A DNA stretch of 54,821 bases from Candidatus Kuenenbacteria bacterium (GCA_012797775.1 JAAZOM010000011.1:1-54821), one strand, 5' to 3'. Shown: positions 38,117 through 47,140, counted from the stretch's first letter. Translations and numbers: made by a program. The notes: generated by a model from the letters alone, not told the origin.

Positions 38117-39379
38117 ATGAATGCATTTAATAATGCGATGGAGCAATTGAAAAAATCCGCAGAACTGATCAATCTTGAGGCCAGCGTGTGGGAAAGATTG
38201 AAAAAACCGGAGAATATTTTACAAGTATCTTTACCAGTAAAAATGGATAGCGGGGAATTGAAAGTTTTTGAAGGCTATAGGGTGCAATACAATAATAGTC
38301 GCGGACCATATAAGGGGGGATTGCGTTTTCATCCGAAGACTGATTTGAATGAAGTGAAAGCCTTGGCTTTTTGGATGGCGATCAAGTGCGCGGTGGTGGG
38401 GGTTCCTTATGGCGGGGCCAAGGGTGGAATAACGGTGGACCCAAAAAAATTATCAGTGGGAGAATTGGAAAGATTGACTCGGGTCTTCACACAAAAATTG
38501 GCAAATTTTATTGGGCCAGAGAAAGATATCCCGGCCCCAGATGTTTATACCAATCCGCAAATCATGGCTTGGATGGTTGATGAATATTCAAAAATAAAAG
38601 GATATAATGTGCCGGGGTTAGTAACGGGTAAGCCGGTGGAAATCGGCGGGTCGCTCGGTCGCAATGAGGCGACAGGGCTCGGCGGATTTTTTGTGATGGA
38701 GCAACTGGCCAAGAAAATAAAATTAAACCCAAAAAAGACAACGGTCGCGATTCAGGGTTTTGGTAATGTAGGCTATAATTTGGCAGTGTTTTTGCACAAA
38801 GCAGGATATAAAATAATGGCGGTGTCTGATTCGCAAGGTGGGATCTGGAATAAAAATGGCCATGACATGGACCCAGAGGAAGTGATGAAAGCAAAAAAAG
38901 AAAAAGGGCAGATTGATGGTTGCTATTGTCGGGGTACGGTGTGTGATTGTTTGAATTTTGCCAAAATTGATAATGAAAAATTATTACAACTATCAGTAGA
39001 TATTTTGGTACCAGCGGCTTTGGAAGGGGCGATCAATGAGAAAAATGTCGGTCGGGTAAAAGCGAAAATAGTTTTGGAGATGGCCAATGGTGGGATAACC
39101 CCGGAAGCAGAAGAAAAGTTAAACAAGAAGGGGGTTGTCGTAGTACCGGATGTGCTGGCCAATGCAGGTGGGGTGGCGGTGTCGTATTTTGAGTGGGTGC
39201 AAAATTTGCAGAATTATCATTGGAGTTTGGAGGAAGTCAATAAAAGATTGGAGAAAATCATGAGTGAGTCTTTTGATGAGGTGTGGCAGAGGAAAGAAAA
39301 ATATCAGACTAATCTGCGTATGGGCGCATTTGCTTTGGCCCTGGAGAGGATTGGGGCGGCGATGAAAGTACGCGAATAA
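38117..39379 (+). CDS. gdhA: Glutamate dehydrogenase (Glu/Leu/Phe/Val family)
   Basis: 420 aa. Substrate part: VKMDSGELKVFEGYRVQYNNSRGPYKGGLRFHP (K-G-G-L-R-F-H) and PYGGAKGGITVDPK (catalytic Lys environment), PAPDVYTNPQIMAWMVDEYSK. The NAD(P)-binding domain is VAIQGFGNVGYNLAVFLHKAGY. It interconverts glutamate and 2-oxoglutarate plus ammonia. An unusual cluster CYCRGTVCDC stands at about residue 275 where family members usually have no Cys. It lies about 70 bases downstream of leuS and is followed by its own terminator. Confidence 0.94.
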   Translation: MNAFNNAMEQLKKSAELINLEASVWERLKKPENILQVSLPVKMDSGELKVFEGYRVQYNNSRGPYKGGLRFHPKTDLNEVKALAFWMAIKCAVVGVPYGGAKGGITVDPKKLSVGELERLTRVFTQKLANFIGPEKDIPAPDVYTNPQIMAWMVDEYSKIKGYNVPGLVTGKPVEIGGSLGRNEATGLGGFFVMEQLAKKIKLNPKKTTVAIQGFGNVGYNLAVFLHKAGYKIMAVSDSQGGIWNKNGHDMDPEEVMKAKKEKGQIDGCYCRGTVCDCLNFAKIDNEKLLQLSVDILVPAALEGAINEKNVGRVKAKIVLEMANGGITPEAEEKLNKKGVVVVPDVLANAGGVAVSYFEWVQNLQNYHWSLEEVNKRLEKIMSESFDEVWQRKEKYQTNLRMGAFALALERIGAAMKVRE

Positions 39380-39387
39380 TGAATAAT

Positions 39388-39417
39388 GGGAAAACCCGGG
39401 CGAGAGCTCGGGTTTTA
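39388..39417. terminator. Terminator between convergent gdhA and spoU genes
   Basis: AAAACCCGGGC-GAGA-GCTCGGGTTTT; the last bases coincide with the 3' end of the minus-strand methyltransferase gene. Confidence 0.75.
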
Positions 39418-39882
39418 TTGTTTATATTTGCCAAGCTCATAAAGGCCGATACTCGCGGCGATGGCGACGTTGAGGGATTCTTTTTGACCGAGCATGGGGA
39501 TGGAGATGACAGCGTCGGCTTGGCTCAATATTTTTCTACTAATGCCCTTGACTTCGTTGCCGACGACGAGGGCGCAGGGTAACTGGGGTTTAAAAGTGGT
39601 GAGGTTTTTGGTTTTGGGACCAGTTTCTAGGGCATAGATTTTAACGCCTTGGCTCTTGAGCTTGGATACCAACAAGTGAGTTTGCCAGTGTTTTTCCCAA
39701 GGCACAAAATTTTCTGCGCCAAGAGAGACTTTTTCTATTTTCTGGTTGGGCGGAGCGGCAGTGTAGCCGCAGAGATAGATTTTGGTTACGCCAAAAACAT
39801 CGGCCGACCTAAAGATGGAGCCAATATTAAAGAGACTTCTAATATTTTGGGCGATTAGGTAGAGCTCTTTTTTATTTTTCAT
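39415..39882 (-). CDS. SpoU/TrmH-family RNA 2'-O-methyltransferase
   Basis: 155 aa, SPOUT knot protein. Motif 1: NIRSLFNIGSIFRSADVFGVTKIYLCG; motif 2: ALVVGNEVKGISRKIL; motif 3: ISIPMLGQKESLNVAIAASIGLYEL. This compact form lacks an N-terminal RNA-binding domain, like TrmL/YibK. Methylates a ribose 2'-OH in tRNA or rRNA; the target cannot be read from the sequence. It reads convergently with gdhA and diverges from rnhB. Confidence 0.92.
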   Translation of the reverse strand: MKNKKELYLIAQNIRSLFNIGSIFRSADVFGVTKIYLCGYTAAPPNQKIEKVSLGAENFVPWEKHWQTHLLVSKLKSQGVKIYALETGPKTKNLTTFKPQLPCALVVGNEVKGISRKILSQADAVISIPMLGQKESLNVAIAASIGLYELGKYKQ

Positions 39883-39945
39883 TTATTTTAATTATAGTGT
39901 GGTTATGATAGAATTATAGTAAGATAATGGAATTGGTCAATAAAT

Positions 39946-40578
39946 ATGTTTAATTATCCAAATTATAAAATAGAAAAAGATCTTTGGAAGAAGGGCTTTG
40001 ATTGTGTGGCGGGTTTGGATGAGGCGGGTCGGGGGGCTTGGGCAGGGCCGGTAGTGGCGGCGGCTGTGATTTTACCAAGAGATTTTAGGTTTAGAGGATT
40101 GAAAGACTCCAAGCTTTTGAGTCCGCAAAAAAGGGAAGAATTGTTTGTGGTGATAAACAAAAATGCTTTGGCTATAGGAGTGGGAATTGTTTCGGAAAAA
40201 ATTATTGATAATGAGGGAATTATTGGGGCGACCAGAAAAGCCTTTTTGGAAGCAGTGGAAAAAATAAAAGAAACAGCGGATTATCTTTTGGTTGATGGAA
40301 TAAAAATTTTTGAGCATCTAATCCCTAGTAGTTTTCATATAAAAGGTGACAGAAAGATTGCTTCGGTGGCAGCGGCTAGTGTCGTGGCTAAGGTGACAAG
40401 GGATCATATTATGAAAGATTATCATCAACGGTATCCTCATTATAGTTTTGATCAGCATAAAGGATATGGGACGGCCGAACATGCTGGATTTTTGGAACAA
40501 CATGGCTGGTGTGATATTCATCGCAAGAGTTTTCGGCCGGTGGCAGAAAAGGGATATCGGCATTTCGAAGAAGATTAG
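39946..40578 (+). CDS. rnhB: Ribonuclease HII
   Basis: 210 aa. GLDEAGRGAWAGPVVAAAVIL (catalytic D and E), LKDSKLLSPQKREELF, and KGDRKIASVAAASVVAKVTRDHIMKD (DxK...ASVxAKVxRD), then DQHKGYGTAEHAGFLEQHG. It removes ribonucleotides and RNA primers from DNA. The full active site carboxylate set appears intact. Confidence 0.95.
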   Translation: MFNYPNYKIEKDLWKKGFDCVAGLDEAGRGAWAGPVVAAAVILPRDFRFRGLKDSKLLSPQKREELFVVINKNALAIGVGIVSEKIIDNEGIIGATRKAFLEAVEKIKETADYLLVDGIKIFEHLIPSSFHIKGDRKIASVAAASVVAKVTRDHIMKDYHQRYPHYSFDQHKGYGTAEHAGFLEQHGWCDIHRKSFRPVAEKGYRHFEED

Positions 40579-40584
40579 ATTCAT

Positions 40585-40613
40585 TTGATTTTTTGGTCGT
40601 TTTTTTATATAAT
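40585..40613 (+). promoter_or_regulatory. Promoter of the methyltransferase-YraN-VanW operon
   Basis: TTGATT (40585-40590), 17 bases, TATAAT (40608-40613), 26 bases before the ATG. One mismatch from consensus at -35 and none at -10. Confidence 0.7.
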
Positions 40614-40638
40614 AGGAAAGTAAAATAAATTTAAAAAT

Positions 40639-41202
40639 ATGGAAGACAAAATATTCCCGGGGGGCAGGGAGCTTTTGGACGCCCATGATTTATTGATAAA
40701 TCAACTGGGTATTAGCTATGGTTCAAAGGTGGCTGATTTGGGTTGTGGCACGACTGGCTATTTTGCTTTTCAGGCGGCTCAGGTGGCTGGTGATACGGGC
40801 ATGGTTTATGTGGTTGATATTCAAAAATTGATTTTGAAAAATATAGAGAATAGGGCAAAAATGCTTGGGCTTGGGAACATAAAGACTGTTTGGTCAAATC
40901 TTGAGAACTATGGGGCGACAGAAATTAATGATGGCTCTGTAGATTATGCTTTTTTGATTAATGTTTTATTTCAGAATAAAAAACCGGAGACTATTTTGAG
41001 AGAGGCGGCGAGACTCCTGAAGCGGGGTGGAAAAATTTTGGTGGTTGATTGGAAGAGTGGAAGGTTTCCTTTTGGGCCCACAAGTGAAGCAAAGGTTTTG
41101 CCAGAAAGAGTGCGGGAACTGGCTTTGGGCGCCGGCTTGAAAGAAATAAAAGAAATAAATGCTGGAAAATTTCATTACGGATTAATTTTTGAAAAAATAT
41201 AA
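40639..41202 (+). CDS. Class I SAM-dependent methyltransferase
   Basis: 187 aa. Motif I VADLGCGTTGYFAFQAAQVAG, motif II VYVVDIQ, an acidic D/N pair in ENYGATEINDGSVDYAFLINVLFQ and post-III AARLLKRGGKILVVDWK, so it belongs to the UbiE-like Methyltransf_11/31 group. Substrate unknown. First gene of a close-packed plus-strand operon with five downstream genes. Confidence 0.87.
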   Translation: MEDKIFPGGRELLDAHDLLINQLGISYGSKVADLGCGTTGYFAFQAAQVAGDTGMVYVVDIQKLILKNIENRAKMLGLGNIKTVWSNLENYGATEINDGSVDYAFLINVLFQNKKPETILREAARLLKRGGKILVVDWKSGRFPFGPTSEAKVLPERVRELALGAGLKEIKEINAGKFHYGLIFEKI

Positions 41203-41203
41203 T

Positions 41204-41596
41204 ATGACAAATTTATTAACCTTGGTTTATTGGTTTGATTTTACTCCAGAGCCATGGCTCGGTGGGGTATTTAGAGTTTTGACGGTGATTTTTTGTTTAA
41301 TAGTGATTGTTGGTTTGGTGTCTGGATTGTTTGTAAACAAAAACAAAGAAGACAATTTAAAGAGAAAGTTTTGGGACAAGGTGCGCACTTGGGGGCTATT
41401 GATAGGTTTTTTGGGGTTATTTTTGATATTTGCTAGGCAGCAGGGTATAGGATTTTTGGGGATGCCATTTTTGTTTTTAGCTTTATGCATTTGGGCTATC
41501 TGGTGGGCTTATAAAATTTTTAGGTATTTGATAAAGATAGTGCCAGAGAGGCGGGAAGAGCAAAAGAAAAAAGAGGAGATGAAAAAATATTTATAA
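41204..41596 (+). CDS. Small membrane protein, unknown
   Basis: 130 aa from the ATG at 41204 (one base after the previous stop; an in-frame TTG at 41189 would overlap). Three predicted membrane segments: GVFRVLTVIFCLIVIVGLVSGLFV, TWGLLIGFLGLFLIFA and GIGFLGMPFLFLALCIWAIWWAYKIF. The tail ERREEQKKKEEMKKYL is highly charged. No domain recognised; it may be an accessory subunit linked to the neighbouring envelope gene VanW. Confidence 0.7.
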   Translation: MTNLLTLVYWFDFTPEPWLGGVFRVLTVIFCLIVIVGLVSGLFVNKNKEDNLKRKFWDKVRTWGLLIGFLGLFLIFARQQGIGFLGMPFLFLALCIWAIWWAYKIFRYLIKIVPERREEQKKKEEMKKYL

Positions 41597-41601
41597 AAGG
41601 T

Positions 41602-41967
41602 ATGAATAATCGCGAGAAGGGCAGGAGGGGTGAAGAGTTGGCAGAAAAATATTTACAGGAAAATAATTATAAAGTTGTAGAAAAAAATTATTATACACGC
41701 TGGGGTGAGATAGACATCATAGCGAGAGATAGAAAAACTGAAGAACTGGTTTTTGTGGAGGTAAAAATGAGGAATTCCGTGGCTTGTGGTTTACCAGAGG
41801 AATCAGTGACGGAGGGCAAGCTAGAGAAATTGGAGATGACGGCAGAAGTTTATCGTCAGGAGAAGGCAGAGGATGGGCGCTATCGTTTTGACTGCCTAGC
41901 GATAGAGGGAAGGGGAAATAATAAAGATTTTAGAATAACACATTATAAAAATATTGGTTTAAGCTAG
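41602..41967 (+). CDS. YraN/UPF0102-family nuclease-fold protein
   Basis: 121 aa. EKGRRGEELAEKYLQENNYKVVEKNYYTRWGEIDIIARDRKTEELVFVEVKMR is the complete UPF0102 signature, with the PD-(D/E)XK-like E, ID and EVK residues. The family is a putative Holliday junction or mismatch-related nuclease of unknown exact role, often near rnhB and ruv genes; rnhB is only 1 kb upstream. Confidence 0.92.
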   Translation: MNNREKGRRGEELAEKYLQENNYKVVEKNYYTRWGEIDIIARDRKTEELVFVEVKMRNSVACGLPEESVTEGKLEKLEMTAEVYRQEKAEDGRYRFDCLAIEGRGNNKDFRITHYKNIGLS

Positions 41968-41970
41968 TAT

Positions 41971-42213
41971 ATGGGTCAGGATTTTTTTGGACAAAGGAGA
42001 TTTGTGTTGGGGACATTGGATCGCTTTGAGGGAGAGCAGGCTGTTTTGAAAATGGAAGATGGGCAGACAATAAATTGGCCAAAAGGAGATTTGCCGGGCG
42101 ATGCTGTCGAAGGAGCGGCGGTAAAAATATTTTTGACTACGGCCAGGACAGAAGAAGAAGAAAGAGAGCGCACAGCCAAGGCGGTTTTGAATGAGTTATT
42201 AAAGACAGAATAA
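41971..42213 (+). CDS. DUF3006-like small protein
   Basis: 80 aa. FVLGTLDRFEGEQAVLKMEDGQTINWPKGDLPGDAVEGAAVKIFLTT follows the DUF3006 pattern (D-R-x-E-x-x-x-A-V-L...L-P...G-x-x-V). It ends with a charged helix (EEEERERTAKAVLNELL). Function unknown. It starts 3 bases after YraN and is followed 4 bases later by the VanW gene. Confidence 0.65.
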   Translation: MGQDFFGQRRFVLGTLDRFEGEQAVLKMEDGQTINWPKGDLPGDAVEGAAVKIFLTTARTEEEERERTAKAVLNELLKTE

Positions 42214-42217
42214 TATT

Positions 42218-44068
42218 ATGGCAAAAGAGGGGGAGAATATAAGCAGTAAAATTATTTTTAAATGGCTACTGATAACGGCCGTTTTTTTGATAGTGGCAGT
42301 GGTTTTGGTTGGCGGTCTCCAGGTTTATGGCTATTTTTATAAGGATAAAATTTATCCTGGGGTAATAGTGGGGCGGTTAGAACTTGGTGGTAAAACAAGA
42401 GAACAGGCTCGAGTTTTACTACAAGCGCAAATTGATAAGTTGGCAGAAGAGGGTCAATCATTTGAATATTTAGATAATAAGTTTCAAGTCAATCCAGTGG
42501 TTTATGGCGGGGCAGAGAGCGGGGTGGCCTATGAGCTGTGGAGTTATGATTTGGAGAGGACTATTAGCGGGGCTTATGGTTGGGGTAGGGGGAAGAATTT
42601 TTGGCAGGGGATGACAGAAAAAATAAGAACATTTTTCGGTAAAAATAAAGTAGAGGCAGAATATAAAATAAACAGTGAGGGCTTGATACAAATATTAAAG
42701 AAAGAGTTTGGCAAGTGGGAGATGCCGGGTAATAATGCCAAGATATTTTTTGATAATGGTGTGGTTAAGATTGAAAAAGAAAAGGAAGGAAGGGTTTTTG
42801 ATTATAGTAAAGCGTTAATTTCATTGGGAAAAAATTTGGGAGAAGCAAAGACTGGCGCGGTAAAGTTGGAGCTGGTGGCTGAGGTGCCATCTATAAACAC
42901 ACAGGAAGCGGAAATGTTTTTGGGCCAAGTGGATGTTGTGGTTGATTCGGCGCCCGTTGTTTTGTATTTAGATAATGGTCAAGAAGAAACAAAAGAATGG
43001 AAGATAAAAAAACAGGAAATTCAGGAGTGGCTAGAGCTAAAGAAAAATCAAGCGCGGGGCGTCCATCTTGGATTTAATGATGACTTGGTAAAAGGAAGAC
43101 TGAAAAAGATAGCAGAGGAAATTGACCGGCCGGCGAAGGAAGCGAGATTTTTGGTGGCTGGTGATAGGGTCCAAGAATTTCAAAATTCTCAAGATGGGGA
43201 GATATTGGATATAGAAAACACAACAAAAGAAATAGAAAATAAATTTTTTGGAGACAAAAATACAAGGGTGGCTTTGGTTATGAAAATTGATAAGGCAAAA
43301 ATAGATAACGAGAGTGTAAATAATTTGGGGATAAAAGAGTTGATAGGCAGTGGGGCGTCTGATTTTAGTGGATCGCCGGTAAACAGGAGACACAATATCA
43401 GTGTAGGGGCCGGATCTTTAAATGGCATATTGATAAAACCAGAGGAAGAATTTTCTTTGCTTAGTGCCCTTGGCGAGATAAATGCAGAGAGCGGCTATAA
43501 GCCCGAATTGGTGATAAAAGAAGGTAAAACTATACCAGAGTTTGGTGGGGGGTTGTGCCAAATCGGAACTACTTTATTTCGTTTGGCTATTAATACTGGT
43601 TTACCCATCACTGAAAGGCGCAACCATTCTTATCGGGTGTCATATTATGAACCAGCTGGAACAGACGCGACGATTTATGACCCTTGGCCGGATTTTAAGT
43701 TTATCAACGATACAGGAAATTATTTATTATTGCAGACAAAAGTAGACGGCAATAAATTGTTTTTTGATTTTTGGGGGACACGCGACGGGAGAAGCGTGGC
43801 AACAACCAGCCCGGTGATTTATAATATTGTGAAACCAGGGGAAACAAAAATAATTGAGAGCGAGGATCTGAAGCCGGGAGAAAAGAAGTGCACAGAAAAA
43901 CCGCATAATGGCGCCGATGCTTATTTTAAAAGAAATATTACTTGGCCAGAGGGAATTGGCAAGGAAAATAGTGAAGAGACCTTTAGGTCTCATTATGTGC
44001 CGTGGAGCGAGGTGTGTCTAGTTGGTAAGGCAGCGACGAGTACAGCGGAGATAATAGAAGCACAGTAG
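42218..44068 (+). CDS. VanW-family protein with peptidoglycan-binding-like repeats
   Basis: 616 aa. Membrane anchor at about residues 14-36 (LLITAVFLIVAVVLVGGLQVYGYF), then two PG_binding_4-type repeats (GVIVGRLELGGKTREQARVLLQAQI and AEEIDRPAKEARFLVAGDRVQEF) and the VanW domain (about residues 375-520): NRRHNISVGAGSLNGILIKPEEEFSLLSALGEI, GGGLCQIGTTLFRLAINTGLPITERRNHSYRVSYYEPAGTDATIYDPWPDFKF. VanW proteins are linked to cell wall remodelling and antibiotic resistance clusters; the activity is unproven. Last gene of this operon. Confidence 0.92.
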   Translation: MAKEGENISSKIIFKWLLITAVFLIVAVVLVGGLQVYGYFYKDKIYPGVIVGRLELGGKTREQARVLLQAQIDKLAEEGQSFEYLDNKFQVNPVVYGGAESGVAYELWSYDLERTISGAYGWGRGKNFWQGMTEKIRTFFGKNKVEAEYKINSEGLIQILKKEFGKWEMPGNNAKIFFDNGVVKIEKEKEGRVFDYSKALISLGKNLGEAKTGAVKLELVAEVPSINTQEAEMFLGQVDVVVDSAPVVLYLDNGQEETKEWKIKKQEIQEWLELKKNQARGVHLGFNDDLVKGRLKKIAEEIDRPAKEARFLVAGDRVQEFQNSQDGEILDIENTTKEIENKFFGDKNTRVALVMKIDKAKIDNESVNNLGIKELIGSGASDFSGSPVNRRHNISVGAGSLNGILIKPEEEFSLLSALGEINAESGYKPELVIKEGKTIPEFGGGLCQIGTTLFRLAINTGLPITERRNHSYRVSYYEPAGTDATIYDPWPDFKFINDTGNYLLLQTKVDGNKLFFDFWGTRDGRSVATTSPVIYNIVKPGETKIIESEDLKPGEKKCTEKPHNGADAYFKRNITWPEGIGKENSEETFRSHYVPWSEVCLVGKAATSTAEIIEAQ

Positions 44069-44103
44069 AAATAGGTGGAGATAAATAGAAATAAATATAA
44101 AAA

Positions 44104-44139
44104 CTAAAACACCCCGCACAGGCGCGTGGTGTTTTTAAA
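44104..44139. terminator. Terminator after VanW gene
   Basis: AAAACACC-CCGCACAGGCGCG-TGGTGTTTTTAAAT, 40 bases past the VanW stop. Confidence 0.65.
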
Positions 44140-44156
44140 TCTTTTGAAATATAAAG

Positions 44157-45395
44157 CTAGAGATATAATTTTTTAATTTGGTTCAAAAATAATTTTATTT
44201 GCTGTATAGCTTGCCTGTTTTCTCTGTTGGAAATTATAAATAAATTATCTAGAATTTTCTCTAGGGTTTTGGTAGAATTTTTGGGGGTAACTTTTTTAAT
44301 TTTGGGGAATGACTTTTGGCGCAAATCATTATATATTTCCACGAGAAAATCTAAGAACTTATTATCATTTTTGCGGATAATTTTTTTTATACCGTTGAAG
44401 GTCATACAAATGATGAACTTAACTCGGTCTTGAATATCGCGTGTTTCTCTTTTGGTTTCATAAATCATTTTACCCTTGGGAATTTTTAGATTTTTTTTAT
44501 TAAAAAGTATTTTGGATTTACCCCAGAGGCGGGCGCTGTTTTTTGGTGATAAATAAAGATCAACATGAATTGGCCCAGCGCTGGTTTGGAATAATAAGTA
44601 GGCGTATGTTCCCCCGAGCGGATAATTTTGTTGAGCCTCGTGATAAATTATAATTTTACCGATTTTTTTGTAGAGTTTGAGCCGTTGAGCTATTATTTTC
44701 TTAATTTTTTGATCAGAAAAAGTGGCCCAAAAATCTATATCGCTAAATTCATCTGATGAGCCACGAGCAAGCGAGCCAAAAATGTGACCCTCTAGAGCAA
44801 TAGCGGAGAAGATGGTTATTAGTTTTTTAAAAATTTTATTTTTTTCTTTTTGCCTTGCGTTTTGGAAGGCGGTGATATTATTTGACCAAGCCAGGGCTTT
44901 CTTTTTTATAGTAGCCATCAGTTTATATTTTTGAGCGCTGTATTTTTGGTAATAGTTGGGAAATTTTTTAAATAAGGAAAATTTAAGGACGCTATACTTT
45001 TTGGTGTCTAATGGATGTGAGCGAAGATAATCTCTCGTGGCGAGCATTTGTTTTATTTCTGGGTGATTGACTGGATAAAAATGGGCGATGAAACGCCTTT
45101 GTCCGTTAACGTACTTTTCTAAAAGGCGAGTACCAGGATCATTTTTCGCGCCAAGTGATTGATAGCCAATTTTTTCCATAAGGATAAGCTGGGAGTCGAT
45201 TTGGGAAACATTTTTGACAATAAACAACATATCAATAGTTGGTTTTCCGGCCAGACCGGGGACCGAGGTACTGCCAATATGGTGACTTTTTAAAATAGCA
45301 TGTTTAAAAATGAGCTTGATGTTATCACTTTCTTCTTTGAACCAGATAGGCCAAGATGGCTGGTAGGGAACCACGGTATAATTTTTGATGGTCAT
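44157..45395 (-). CDS. GrpB domain fused to nucleotidyltransferase
   Basis: 412 aa. The first 165 residues are GrpB/UPF0157: VVPYQPSWPIWFKEESDNIKLIF, HHIGSTSVPGLAGKPTIDMLFIV, RRFIAHFYPVN. From about residue 180 a second, MNT-type nucleotidyltransferase follows with IFGSLARGSSDEFSDIDFWATF (GSxARGxxxxxSDxD metal site), a substrate strand GPIHVDLYLSP (third Asp) and an extended helical C-terminus. GrpB itself also has a nucleotidyltransferase fold, so the protein may hold two related domains. Substrate unknown. Upstream lies a structured RNA with a terminator. Confidence 0.85.
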   Translation of the reverse strand: MTIKNYTVVPYQPSWPIWFKEESDNIKLIFKHAILKSHHIGSTSVPGLAGKPTIDMLFIVKNVSQIDSQLILMEKIGYQSLGAKNDPGTRLLEKYVNGQRRFIAHFYPVNHPEIKQMLATRDYLRSHPLDTKKYSVLKFSLFKKFPNYYQKYSAQKYKLMATIKKKALAWSNNITAFQNARQKEKNKIFKKLITIFSAIALEGHIFGSLARGSSDEFSDIDFWATFSDQKIKKIIAQRLKLYKKIGKIIIYHEAQQNYPLGGTYAYLLFQTSAGPIHVDLYLSPKNSARLWGKSKILFNKKNLKIPKGKMIYETKRETRDIQDRVKFIICMTFNGIKKIIRKNDNKFLDFLVEIYNDLRQKSFPKIKKVTPKNSTKTLEKILDNLFIISNRENRQAIQQIKLFLNQIKKLYL

Positions 45396-45489
45396 GGAGA
45401 TTAAATAATACTTAATTTAAGAGATGACAGGATTGGTGAATTTTAATAAATATCGTCTTTAGATTAATTTTACTGCAATTAATCTAAAA

Positions 45490-45655
45490 TTAAAACCCCG
45501 TCTTTGGTGAAAGGCGGGGTTGAAATCCCTAATTACTCCAAGAGAAGAAAATCCTTATAAGGGCAATCCGAGTCGAAACCAGGATTATCCTTAAAAGAGA
45601 TCCCCATGCTCGTCGTCTCTTGGAGAAATTAAGGATTGGTTAGTTTTAAAGCGTC
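45490..45655 (-). ncRNA. Unassigned structured RNA with own promoter and terminator
   Basis: On the minus strand an outer stem CTCCAAGAGA (about 45626-45617)/TCTCTTGGAG encloses UAAGG-AUA-AUCC-loop-GGAU-UGC-CCUUA, an extended hairpin with apical loop UGGUUUCGACUC. AGAGA can pair instead with the nearby UCUCU (45602-45597), a switch-like alternative. Then comes a strong terminator ACCCCGCCTTTC...GACGGGGTTTTAATTTT (45518-45490). It could be a stand-alone sRNA or a leader that controls the GrpB fusion gene 95 bases further down. I do not recognise a known family. Confidence 0.6.
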
Positions 45656-45660
45656 TAGCT

Positions 45661-45689
45661 AGCATATCATAAGGACCAAAACTTGTCAA
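45661..45689 (-). promoter_or_regulatory. Promoter of the structured RNA
   Basis: TTGACA (45689-45684), exactly 17 bases, TATGCT (45666-45661). Transcription should start near 45654, 28 bases before the outer stem. Confidence 0.75.
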
Positions 45690-45737
45690 GGCGGGGGTAA
45701 TCTGGTAGAGTAGATTTATAAGATTAACTAAGAAAAT

Positions 45738-47138
45738 ATGCCTAATAATAGGAAAAATGGAGGGAAAAAGTTTTTGATGGGAGGGGGTCTTTTTTGGGAT
45801 TTAACCTCAAAGAAAGAGCAGGGGGTGGCCGAGAGCCTGGGTGATGAATATAAGAAATTTTTGAAAGTTTGTAGGACAGAGAAGCAGACTATCAGAGAGG
45901 TAGAAAGACTGGCAAAGCAGAGGGGGTTTGTACGAGGTGATTTAAACAGTGGATTGGCAAAAGGCAAAGATAAATTGATTTTTATAAACCGAGACAAGAG
46001 CGCTGTTTTGATAAATTTTGGTAAAGGCGATTTAATGGCTGGGGCCAATTTTTTGGTGGCGCACACGGATTCACCACGAATGGACCTGAAGGTAAAACCG
46101 CTTTATGAGGATGGGGGTATTGCCTATTTTAAACCAAATTATTATGGTGGCATAAAAAAATATCATTGGCCAGTAACGCCTTTGGCAATGCAAGGAACAG
46201 TGGTTTTGAAAAATGGACAAGAGATAGAGATCGATATTGGCTTAAAGGAAAATGATCCAGTGTTTGTGATTTCTGATTTATTGCCGCACCTAGATCACGA
46301 GAGGATGGATAAGCCTCTGGGTAAGGCGATCGATGCGGAGGAACTCAATATTATTGTGGGGACAAAACCAGTAGCAGACAAAAAGGCCAAAGAGAGGGTA
46401 AAAATGGCAGCATTAGAATGGCTCAATAAAAATTATCAAATAGGCGAAGAGGAGTTATTTGCGGCAGATATCAGATTCGTGCCGGCTTACAGCCCGAGAG
46501 ATGTTGGTTTTGATCGGGGCCTTATAGCGAGCTATGGGCAAGATGATCGAGTATGTGTGTTTGCGGCCCTGGAAGCATTTTTGGAGACAAAAAACAAAAG
46601 GGTTAGTGTTTTGTATTTGGTGGACAAGGAAGAGACAGGTAGTATTGGGGCGACTAGTGCCGAATCAATGTTTTTGGAAAACGTGATTAGCTGGCTAATA
46701 GAACAAAGAGGAATAAAAATAAATATTTATGATTTTTATAGAAAGTCGAGAGGCATCTCGGCTGACGTAACTGCGGCCTATGACCCGGACTATAAACAGG
46801 CATATGATCTCAATAATGTGGCGCACCTGGGCCACGGGGTAGTAATAGAGAAATATTTGGGACACCGAGGCAAATCTTATACTATGGAAGCAGAACCATT
46901 TTTTATTAGAGAGATTATAACTTTATTTAATAAAAATAAAGTGGTTTGGCAGACAGGGCACCTGGGTAAGGCAGAAGCTGGTGGGGGTGGATCGATCGCC
47001 GGGTATTTGGCCAATCGTAATATGGAAATGGTAGATATTGGGGTGCCACTTCTGAACATGCATGCGCCGTATGAACTTTCTAGTAAGGCGGATATATATT
47101 CAGCTTATAAAGGTTATAAAGCGTTTTTGGAAAATTAA
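45738..47138 (+). CDS. M18-family aminopeptidase
   Basis: 466 aa zinc metallopeptidase of the aspartyl aminopeptidase family. Metal and active site motifs: [17 protein letters not shown] (His and Asp), [17 protein letters not shown] (two Glu), [15 protein letters not shown] and [32 protein letters not shown] (terminal His). It removes N-terminal acidic residues in the cytoplasm. It is followed 2 bases later by ruvB on the same strand, suggesting shared transcription. Confidence 0.9.
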   Translation: MPNNRKNGGKKFLMGGGLFWDLTSKKEQGVAESLGDEYKKFLKVCRTEKQTIREVERLAKQRGFVRGDLNSGLAKGKDKLIFINRDKSAVLINFGKGDLMAGANFLVAHTDSPRMDLKVKPLYEDGGIAYFKPNYYGGIKKYHWPVTPLAMQGTVVLKNGQEIEIDIGLKENDPVFVISDLLPHLDHERMDKPLGKAIDAEELNIIVGTKPVADKKAKERVKMAALEWLNKNYQIGEEELFAADIRFVPAYSPRDVGFDRGLIASYGQDDRVCVFAALEAFLETKNKRVSVLYLVDKEETGSIGATSAESMFLENVISWLIEQRGIKINIYDFYRKSRGISADVTAAYDPDYKQAYDLNNVAHLGHGVVIEKYLGHRGKSYTMEAEPFFIREIITLFNKNKVVWQTGHLGKAEAGGGGSIAGYLANRNMEMVDIGVPLLNMHAPYELSSKADIYSAYKGYKAFLEN

Positions 47139-47140
47139 TT

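Noticed and set aside
45490-45655. tmRNA
   Set aside because: The TCCTGGTTTCGACTCGGATTGC stretch resembles the tmRNA start TTCTGGATTCGACGGGATTT, but the transcript is only about 165 bases, has no tRNA-like 3' half with CCA and no tag ORF.
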